Source: ZC4RG30 sp049841155 (lineage in GTDB: Bacteria; Pseudomonadota; Gammaproteobacteria; Steroidobacterales; Steroidobacteraceae). From it: DNA of 64,000 nt. A model generated the notes under the pieces. That model was not told where the DNA came from. It saw only the letters and a program-made list of their open reading frames with translations, and did not search any database. The stretch's first letter is position 1. Each line of letters starts with the position of its first letter. Positions 54,394-61,345 of the stretch are shown piece after piece. The stretch covers positions 620,001 through 684,000 of the forward strand of contig JASGHI010000003.1 in NCBI GenBank assembly GCA_049841155.1. Reading direction: 5' to 3'. The position numbers were made by a program, and so were the translations under genes.

Positions 54394-55314
54394 TCAGGTT
54401 GGCGCAGCCCGCTGAGCTTCGTAGGCCTGCAGATGCGCGAGGCTCACGCGCAGCAGCGGCGCCCCGATGTCCGCCGCGCGCGCACGGGCGAGCATGTCGC
54501 CCATGATGTGCTCGTGCTCGGTGGGTCCGTGGCGCTGCACATCGCGCAGCATCGACGAAGTGCCCGCGGAGCCCCGTTCCGTCAGGGTCGACACCATCCA
54601 CGACAACGCTTCGGGCCGTGGCCCGTGACCGTTTGCCGCCGCGGTGGCGCTGCATTCCTGCAGCATCTCCCGCATGAGGGCTTCCCCGTCATCCGCAGCG
54701 AGGATGGCGCCCACGGGAGCGCGCATCAGTGTGGTCATTCCCGCATAGGCGGTGAGAAAAACGAATTTCTCCCACATTTCCTGCACGATCGCATCGCTGA
54801 GCACAGGTTTGAATCCGCCGCGAGACAATACCTCGTGCAGGGCACTCGCGGCCTGCTGCTGCACGGGCTGGCGCGCTCCCAGGACAAGACGCTGCAATGT
54901 ACCCATATGCCGGACTTCTCCCTCCGGCCCCAGGGTCACATGGATATGGCACAGGCCACCGAGCACACGGGCCGCACCGAAGCGGACATCGAGCGCATCC
55001 AGATGACGCAGGCCGTTCAGCAGAGGGAGAATGAGCGTGCCAGGCCCCACGGCGGGAGCGATGGCCTGCATGGCGCCCTCGAAGTCATATGCCTTGCAGG
55101 CCAGCAGCACGGCGTCGAATGTGTCACGGGCCTGGGTCAGCGTCCGGACCGGAATGCGCAGATCTCCCATAGGGCTTGCAACGACCAGTCCGTGCCGGGC
55201 GAGAATCTCGGCACGCGCCGGCCTCACGAGAAACCGGACGTCGACTCCGGCTGCCGCCAGCCTCGCTCCGAAATAGCCGCCAATACCTCCGGCGCCCAGC
55301 ACGAGTATCCGCAT
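54394..55314 (-). CDS. Ketopantoate reductase family protein (PanE/ApbA-like)
   Basis: This 306-residue protein has the NADPH motif MRILVLGAGGIGGYFGARLA, LLACKAYD and PLLNGLRHLD, then the C-terminal all-helical domain with EKFVFLTAYAGMTTLMRAPVG containing the catalytic Lys. It could be PanE of pantothenate synthesis, but the position between amidase and peptidase genes makes a catabolic 2-oxoacid reductase equally possible. The start at 55314 is set by the glycine-rich motif. The amidase stop is 19 bases upstream. Confidence 0.87.
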   Translation of the reverse strand: MRILVLGAGGIGGYFGARLAAAGVDVRFLVRPARAEILARHGLVVASPMGDLRIPVRTLTQARDTFDAVLLACKAYDFEGAMQAIAPAVGPGTLILPLLNGLRHLDALDVRFGAARVLGGLCHIHVTLGPEGEVRHMGTLQRLVLGARQPVQQQAASALHEVLSRGGFKPVLSDAIVQEMWEKFVFLTAYAGMTTLMRAPVGAILAADDGEALMREMLQECSATAAANGHGPRPEALSWMVSTLTERGSAGTSSMLRDVQRHGPTEHEHIMGDMLARARAADIGAPLLRVSLAHLQAYEAQRAAPT

Positions 55315-55333
55315 TCCACCACTCCCGCAATCA

Positions 55334-56734
55334 TCACGCCGCACACAGTATCGCTTCCGCACTCATTCCCAGTCCCATCAGCCGGCGGTCGCTGCCCACC
55401 GGCCCATCCAGCGCAATGCCGACCGGCAGCCCGCCAGGCGTGGCTCCTGCAGGAACGGTGATGCCCGGCAAGCCTGCCGTACTGCCCGCATCGGTATTGC
55501 GGATCGCCGCCGCAAAGAAACCCGGCACCGAACCCCGGACGGGATCTATCACCGGCGGCGGCACGGTCACGGTGGGAAAAACCAGCGCGTCGAGCGCATG
55601 CTCCGCGAAACACCGGGCATAGATACCCTGCATGCGCGGACGGCCCTGGGTGATGGCAAATTCGTATTCCCGCGCGAGATCGCCACGCATGACATCATCC
55701 ATGATTGCCCTCACGTCAGGACTGGCGATCTCGCGGACCACGTCCGCCAGAGTCACCCGGTTGCCCGGTGCTCCCGATAGATAGGAAGCAATATCCTCGC
55801 GGGCTTCATGGGCGGCGATGACGAACGCGGTCTCGGCAGTCAATCCGCCAAGGCCGGACAGATCCACATCAACGAGTACGGCACCTGCAGACTGCAAACG
55901 GACCAGCGCGCGCTCCATGACGGCCGCGACCGCGCCATCCGCATCCTCCCAGAACAGGCGCGCCATCCCGAAGCGCGCCCCCGCAACTGCAACAGGCTCG
56001 ATCAACGGTTCGCCGCTCATGACGGAGTCGAGCAGCGCCACATCCTCCATCATGCGCGCCATCGGTCCGATCACATCGCGTGTATGGCTGATCGGCAGCA
56101 CTCCCCGGCCTTCATAGCGCCGCTGCGCGCCGCCATTGCCCACGGAGGGACGCAGTCCGGCGAGTCCGCAGAACGAAGCCGGAATGCGCACCGACCCTCC
56201 CGTATCCGTACCCAGGCCTGCCGGCGCAATGCCAGCGGCTATCGCGGCGGCGGTGCCTCCGGAGGAGCCGCCGGCAACGCGCGCGATATCATAGGGATTG
56301 CGCACGGCGCCCGTGAAGGGCGCGAAGTTCGTGCTGGTCACGCCCAGAGCCAGTTCATGCATGTTCGCCTTGCCCAGAACGATCGCTCCGGCATCGAGCA
56401 GCCGCTGCAGCGCCGGTGCGGTTGCGGCCGGCCGGAAGTCACGCAGCGCCGGCGTACCGCCCGTGGTCGGCATGCCGGCGAAGTCGATATTGTCCTTCAC
56501 GACCAGGGGCAGTCCGGCCAGCGGCGGCAGCCTCGTACCCTTCTTGCGCAACGCGTCGATCCTGCGCGCCGCCGCCAGCGCGCCCGAGGCGTTCACCGCA
56601 ATCAGGCTGTTCAGCTCCGCACATCTGCGCGTCCGCTCCAGCAGCGACTGCACGTAGGCCCATGCAGTCAGGTCACCGCCATCCAGGAGACGCAGGGCCT
56701 GCGACGCGCTCAGACCCGGAAGTTCGATCGACAT
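55334..56734 (-). CDS. Amidase (amidase-signature family)
   Basis: A 466-residue serine hydrolase that cleaves amides. The Ser-cisSer-Lys triad is visible: Lys in PLVVKDNIDFAG, cis-Ser in AGGSSGGTAAA and the nucleophile Ser in GTDTGGSVRIPASFCGL. The length and the PVGIALDGPVGSDRRLM end match bacterial amidases such as indoleacetamide or mandelamide hydrolases; the substrate cannot be named. The start MSIELPGL at 56734 is preferred over a Met six residues earlier. It precedes the panE-like gene in a probable operon. Confidence 0.9.
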   Translation of the reverse strand: MSIELPGLSASQALRLLDGGDLTAWAYVQSLLERTRRCAELNSLIAVNASGALAAARRIDALRKKGTRLPPLAGLPLVVKDNIDFAGMPTTGGTPALRDFRPAATAPALQRLLDAGAIVLGKANMHELALGVTSTNFAPFTGAVRNPYDIARVAGGSSGGTAAAIAAGIAPAGLGTDTGGSVRIPASFCGLAGLRPSVGNGGAQRRYEGRGVLPISHTRDVIGPMARMMEDVALLDSVMSGEPLIEPVAVAGARFGMARLFWEDADGAVAAVMERALVRLQSAGAVLVDVDLSGLGGLTAETAFVIAAHEAREDIASYLSGAPGNRVTLADVVREIASPDVRAIMDDVMRGDLAREYEFAITQGRPRMQGIYARCFAEHALDALVFPTVTVPPPVIDPVRGSVPGFFAAAIRNTDAGSTAGLPGITVPAGATPGGLPVGIALDGPVGSDRRLMGLGMSAEAILCAA

Positions 56735-56761
56735 GAACGCGGACACCCGCAATACGGCAGT

Positions 56762-57474
56762 TCAGTCCAGATATGCAGGAAACTTCGGCAGCGCGGCGAA
56801 ATCGTCGCGATCATGCTCGATCACCAGGCGGGCCTTGTTGTTGACGACGATCCTGTCGATGCGGTCGAAGGAGGCCAGAGTGTCTGGGCGGCTGTAGTTG
56901 CCGCCGGGAACACGATGAAACTTGCGGTTGTCGCGCATGTGGTAGAGATCTCCTGAAAGCACGACCGCGCCGGTTTTTTTCAGTTTCACGATCAGTGACT
57001 GGTGACCCGGCGTGTGGCCGGGGGATTTGAGTATGCGCACCGAACCATCCCCGAACACGTCGAAATCTCCGCGGATCACTTCCTGTTTCGCCGCGGTGAG
57101 CGCCTTTCTGAAATCGTCGCTGGCGGCGACCACCGGCGGATTTGCGTTGACCGCGTCCACTTCCAGCTTGTTCACGATCCAGGTGGACTTCGGAAAATTC
57201 TTCGCATGCCGCTGTTCCACAACAACGTGCCCTGGGGATGGCGGATCACGAAGCAGGGGGAAATGCCTGCATGGCTCTGGCCATCATATTCGCCGGTGTC
57301 GGAGAAGAACCCCTTGTTCTTCGTGTACATGTCGCCGCAGTTGAGGGCATACAGCCGCAGCTGTCCGACGGGTTCGGCGGCAATGGCCGATGCACTCCAC
57401 CCCAGCAGCCACAACCCCGCCAGGATCATCAATGAAGCGCGAGGCATGGGGAGGCTCCTGGGCATGGTCTCCAC
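56762..57474 (-). pseudogene. Metallo-beta-lactamase-fold hydrolase (AHL-lactonase-like) with internal deletion and frameshift
   Basis: Two frames carry the ends of one gene. The upstream frame (57474-57172) gives a signal peptide and the lactonase-like start LRLYALNCGDMYTKNKG, FSDTGEYDGQSHAG and CFVIRHPQGTLLWNSG. The downstream frame (57220-56762) resumes at FPKSTWIVNKLEVDAV and continues through SPGHTPGHQSL, SGDLYHMRDN and VIEHDRDDF. Between WNSG and STWIV such proteins normally have about 60-80 residues including the HxHxDH metal site. Here that stretch is missing, and the frames differ. The gene is therefore inactive as written. It lies directly before the amidase and after a secreted amidohydrolase. 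Confidence 0.82.
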
Positions 57475-57476
57475 TC

Positions 57477-58808
57477 CTACAGTTGCGGAAACGCCTGACG
57501 TGCGCCGTCCAGCTTGTGCACGACGCCGCGATGCATCACAAAACGTACCCGCTCGAGCTCCGTGACATCGCTCAGTGGACTCGATGCCACCGCGATGATG
57601 TCCGCATCCTTGCCCGGCTCGATGGTGCCGATGCTGTCGACGCGGCCGAGCAGCGTGGCGGCATCGAGCGTCGCGGCGCGGATCGCAGCGCCGGGAGTCA
57701 TCCCCGCCTTCACCAGCAGCGCGAACTCCTGTGCGTTCTGGCCATGCGACGAGACACCCGTATCGGTCCCGAAGGCAATGCGCACACCCGCCTTCAGAGA
57801 TGCCGCGAAATTCGCGTGATGAACCCGAGCGCTCTCCTCCGCCTTCGCGAGCACGGGGGGCGGACGCGCGCCAGCGCGCGCCTGGGCAACCGCCGCTATC
57901 GGGGCGAGCAGCGTCGGGACCAGCCAGGCATCATGCTTCTTGAACAACGCGTTGGTGGCGGCATCGCTGAAGGTGCCGTGCTCGATGGAATCCACGCCGG
58001 CTTCCAGCGCCGCTTCGATCCCATCCTTGCCATGCGCATGCGCCGCCACCTTGCGGCCGAACATATGGGCGGTATCGACTATGGCCTTCATCTCGTCCGG
58101 GAACATCTGCTGCCGGAGGCCGCCCGCGACATTGCTCAGGACACCGCCGCTGGCCGTGAACTTGATGACATCGGCTCCCTGCGAAATCTGCTCGCGCACC
58201 GCCCGGCGGCAATCGTCGGCACCATTGCATACATTGATTCCGCGCTCACGGGCCAGCGCCGCGTAATCCCGGTTCAGGTTGTTGGCGCCATCGCCATGGC
58301 CGCCGGTGATGGAGATTGCCCTGCCGGCCGCAACGATCGTCGGCCCCTGGACGAGTCCAGCGGCAATCGCATCGCGCAGCGCGGTAACGCTGTGGGTGTC
58401 GGAACCCAGATCGCGGATCGTCGTGAAACCCGCCTCCAGCGTGCGCCGGGCATTGTCGACGGCAATGAGCAGATTGTCCTCCACATCACGCGTGGAGGAT
58501 TCGATGCGCGCACGCATCTTGTCGTCGTCCGTGAAGATGTGCACGTGCATGTCGATGAGTCCCGGCAGCACGAATTGATTGCCGAGGTCGACCAGACGGG
58601 CACCTGCCTCCGGCTGCACCAGACCTTCCCGCACCGCTTCGATCTTGCCGCCGCGAATGACGATGGTGGATGGACCGCGGGGCGCCTGACCGGGCTTGTC
58701 CAGCAGCGCGCCGGCATGCACATACATCACGGAGGGAGTCTGGGCACTACCCGGCGAAGCGATGCAAAGACTCAAGGCCGCAATGGCGGCTCCGCTGATC
58801 AGGCGCAT
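57477..58808 (-). CDS. Secreted metal-dependent amidohydrolase (imidazolonepropionase / Xaa-Pro dipeptidase-like)
   Basis: A 443-residue protein with signal peptide MRLISGAAIAALSLCIASPGSAQ. The amidohydrolase barrel shows GLIDMHVHIF (HxH), a bridging Lys in ADVIKFTASGG, His in KVAAHAHG and SIEHGTF, and Asp in AFGTDTGVSS, so all metal ligands are present. The C-terminal strand GTIEPGKDADIIAV is typical. Related exported enzymes hydrolyse peptides or lactone-like compounds. Substrate unknown. Its stop is 2 bases from the start of the lactonase-like pseudogene, implying an operon. Confidence 0.88.
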   Translation of the reverse strand: MRLISGAAIAALSLCIASPGSAQTPSVMYVHAGALLDKPGQAPRGPSTIVIRGGKIEAVREGLVQPEAGARLVDLGNQFVLPGLIDMHVHIFTDDDKMRARIESSTRDVEDNLLIAVDNARRTLEAGFTTIRDLGSDTHSVTALRDAIAAGLVQGPTIVAAGRAISITGGHGDGANNLNRDYAALARERGINVCNGADDCRRAVREQISQGADVIKFTASGGVLSNVAGGLRQQMFPDEMKAIVDTAHMFGRKVAAHAHGKDGIEAALEAGVDSIEHGTFSDAATNALFKKHDAWLVPTLLAPIAAVAQARAGARPPPVLAKAEESARVHHANFAASLKAGVRIAFGTDTGVSSHGQNAQEFALLVKAGMTPGAAIRAATLDAATLLGRVDSIGTIEPGKDADIIAVASSPLSDVTELERVRFVMHRGVVHKLDGARQAFPQL

Positions 58809-58877
58809 CCGACTCCCCTAATTGAACAGCCGCTGTTTCCGGGCCAGCCAGAGACTAGCTCTGGCTGGCCGGCGCGA

Positions 58878-59423
58878 TCAACCCCGGGGCCGCAGCTTCA
58901 CGGCCGGAAAGTCCACGGGCACCGCGAGCGCGACATTGACGTAGTTGGTGAACAGGTTCAGGGCCACGTGGGCGACGATCTCCACGATATCCTGATCCGT
59001 GTAGCCCGCCGCGCGCAGCTGCTGCACGTCGGCCGCACTCACCTGGCCGCGGGCCTCGACCAGTTTCAGCCCGAAACGCAGTGCTGCGGCGGTTTTCGCG
59101 TCGCTGGCTTCGCCTGCCTGGGCTGCGCTCATCTCGGCTGCCGTGGCGCCGGCGTTGCGGCCCAGCGCAGTGTGCGCCGCCAGGCAATATTCGCAGGCAT
59201 TGCGGTCGGCCACGGCCACCGCAATCTGCTCGCCGAGCTTTGCGCCGAGCACGCCGCCGCCCAGCGCGCCGAATGCGCCCCACATGCTGCGCAGGGCCGC
59301 GGGAGAATTGGCAACGGCACGGAACATGTTGGGAATGGTGCCGAAGGCCTGCTCGATCTGGCCCAGCAGGGCGCGGCGGTCTTCGGTGGTGTTCTGCGGA
59401 TCGATCAGGGCAACTCGGGACAT
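58878..59423 (-). CDS. Carboxymuconolactone decarboxylase family protein (AhpD-like)
   Basis: A 181-residue all-helical CMD-domain protein. The CxxC-His site is in NACEYCLAAHTALG, the form found in AhpD-type peroxidase-associated proteins rather than the true decarboxylase. The N-terminus has TIPNMFRAVANSPAAL and the C-terminus VALNLFTNYVNVAL, both usual for this group. It is divergent from an AraC-family regulator, with 64 bases between starts, which probably controls it. Confidence 0.9.
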   Translation of the reverse strand: MSRVALIDPQNTTEDRRALLGQIEQAFGTIPNMFRAVANSPAALRSMWGAFGALGGGVLGAKLGEQIAVAVADRNACEYCLAAHTALGRNAGATAAEMSAAQAGEASDAKTAAALRFGLKLVEARGQVSAADVQQLRAAGYTDQDIVEIVAHVALNLFTNYVNVALAVPVDFPAVKLRPRG

Positions 59424-59487
59424 GACGGACTCCTTGGGTGTTGAGGTCGGGTTGCATCCTGCGCCCTGCCGCTGGATGATGGGTGTC

Positions 59488-60381
59488 ATGAAGTCCACTA
59501 AAGTTGCCGTTAAGTCCAGAAACCATCGCAACAGGGAACCGCTCGACCGGCTCTCCACCTTGCTTGCACGTTTCCACGTGCGCGCATCACTGTTCCACAC
59601 CGGCAGGCTGTGCGGCACGACGACCTTCCAGGCCCGGCCTGGCCGCGCCTTCCTGCACGTGCTGCGGCGGGGTGTGATGACGGTCCGCAACCGCCCGGAA
59701 GGTGCGCGTGCCGCCACCCTGCGTGTCACCGAACCCACGCTGCTCTTCTATCCACGGCCGCTGCATCACGAGTTCATCAATCCCCCGCGCGAGGGAGCGG
59801 ATCTGACCTGCGCCGCGCTTGATTTCGACGGCGGCGACCGCAATCCCGTGGTCAGCGCCCTGCCCGGCTTCATCAGCGTGCCGCTGCGCGAGATCGATGG
59901 ACTGCTGCCCACGCTGGAGCTGCTGTTCGCCGAAACCGATCAACCCCGCTGCGGCTCGCGCCTGATCGCCGACCGGATGTTCGAAGTGGTGCTGATCCAG
60001 CTGCTGCGCTGGATGGTGGATCATCCCGCCCGGGCCGGTGTGGGCAGCGGATTGATCGCCGGCCTGTCGGATGCACGCCTGGCGCGCGCACTGGTCGCCA
60101 TGCACCGCGCACCCGAGGAGGACTGGCAGCTTGCAAGGATGGCGGCCGTCGCCGGCATGTCGCGCAGCGCCTTTGCGGAAAGCTTCAAGACGGCCACCGG
60201 CACTACGCCTGCCGCCTATCTCACGGACTGGCGCCTGACGCTCGCAACCTCGATGCTGCGCGCCGGAGAACCGGTGAAGCTGATCGCCGCGGAGCTGGGC
60301 TTCGCCAGCACCTCGTCGCTGTCCCGGGCCTTTCGCCAGCGGCTCGGCGCCTCGCCGCGGGAGTGGCGCGCTTCAGGTTAA
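59488..60381 (+). CDS. AraC-family transcriptional regulator
   Basis: A 297-residue regulator. The N-terminal cupin-like effector domain of the AraC_binding_2/cupin_6 type contains GRAFLHVLRRGVM and LLFYPRPLHHEFI. The C-terminal double helix-turn-helix contains MAAVAGMSRSAFAESFK and IAAELGFASTSSLSRAFRQRLGASPREWR. The divergent AhpD-like gene is its likely target. ATGs at 59476 and 59479 are alternative starts. The last 9 bases overlap the 3' end of tal, which is convergent. Confidence 0.92.
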   Translation: MKSTKVAVKSRNHRNREPLDRLSTLLARFHVRASLFHTGRLCGTTTFQARPGRAFLHVLRRGVMTVRNRPEGARAATLRVTEPTLLFYPRPLHHEFINPPREGADLTCAALDFDGGDRNPVVSALPGFISVPLREIDGLLPTLELLFAETDQPRCGSRLIADRMFEVVLIQLLRWMVDHPARAGVGSGLIAGLSDARLARALVAMHRAPEEDWQLARMAAVAGMSRSAFAESFKTATGTTPAAYLTDWRLTLATSMLRAGEPVKLIAAELGFASTSSLSRAFRQRLGASPREWRASG

Positions 60382-61329
60382 CCCGAGCGCGTAGTCCACC
60401 AGCTTCACGCCGTCGGTATTGAACTTGCGGATGCCCTCGGCCAGTTTCTCGGTAGCCATGGCATCCTCATTGTGATGCCAGCGGAACTCGGCTTCGTCAA
60501 AGTGCTGGCGCTCCAGCGTTGCAGTCCGCGCCTTTTCGGCGGTGAGGCGCGGCGATACATCGCCCTCGGCCTTCTGCAACGCAGCGAGCAGTTCGGGGCT
60601 GATGGTCAGCAAATCGCAGCCGGCCAGATCCAGGATCTGGGTGGTCTTGCGGAAGCTCGCTCCCATCACCTGCGTGGCATATCCGAATTTCTTGTAGTAG
60701 TTGTAGATGCGGGTGACGGAGGCTACTCCCGGATCTTCTTCCGGGGGTATTTCTCGCCCGCCATTGGCAGCCTTGTACCAGTCGTAGATGCGGCCGACAA
60801 AAGGCGAGATCAGCGTCACCCCGGCATCGGCACAGGCCAGCGCCTGCGCAAAACTGAACAGCAGCGTCAGATTGCAGCGGATCCCCTCGCGCTCCAGCCG
60901 GCCGGCGGCGGCTATGCCCTCCCAGGTACTGGCAATCTTCACCAGGATGCGCTCGCGGGGAACTCCGGCCTGCTCGTAGAGTTCGATGAAACGTTGCGCC
61001 TTGCGCACCGTACCGGCCTCGTCGAAAGACAGGCGTGCATCCACTTCGGTGGAAACCCGCCCCGGAACCAGATCGAGGATGCGGCGGCCGAAGGCCACGA
61101 ACAGCTCCTCCACCAGCCGGCTGGCGCGCTCCTCGCGTCCGCCGATGCCGTGGACCTTTTCCAGTGCGGCATCCACCAGTGGCCGGAAGCGCGCATCGCG
61201 CGCAGCGGCGTAGATCAGGCTGGGATTGGTGGTCGCATCCTGCGGGCGGAAACGTTCGATGGCGTCCAGATCGCCGGTATCGGCAACGATCACGGACCAG
61301 CGCTGCAGGGATTGGAGTTGGTTGCTCAT
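60373..61329 (-). CDS. tal: Transaldolase
   Basis: Transaldolase moves a dihydroxyacetone unit between sugar phosphates in the pentose phosphate pathway. The 318-residue protein is the length of TalA/TalB. It has ATTNPSLI, STEVDARLSFD and the Schiff-base Lys in RILVKIASTWEG, followed by ISPFVGRIYDWYK and GASFRKTTQI. The start MSNQLQSLQRW at 61329 is fixed by alignment; the upstream frame is a shadow of the next gene. Confidence 0.96.
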   Translation of the reverse strand: MSNQLQSLQRWSVIVADTGDLDAIERFRPQDATTNPSLIYAAARDARFRPLVDAALEKVHGIGGREERASRLVEELFVAFGRRILDLVPGRVSTEVDARLSFDEAGTVRKAQRFIELYEQAGVPRERILVKIASTWEGIAAAGRLEREGIRCNLTLLFSFAQALACADAGVTLISPFVGRIYDWYKAANGGREIPPEEDPGVASVTRIYNYYKKFGYATQVMGASFRKTTQILDLAGCDLLTISPELLAALQKAEGDVSPRLTAEKARTATLERQHFDEAEFRWHHNEDAMATEKLAEGIRKFNTDGVKLVDYALGLT

Positions 61330-61345
61330 CGCGGGTAAAGATAAC

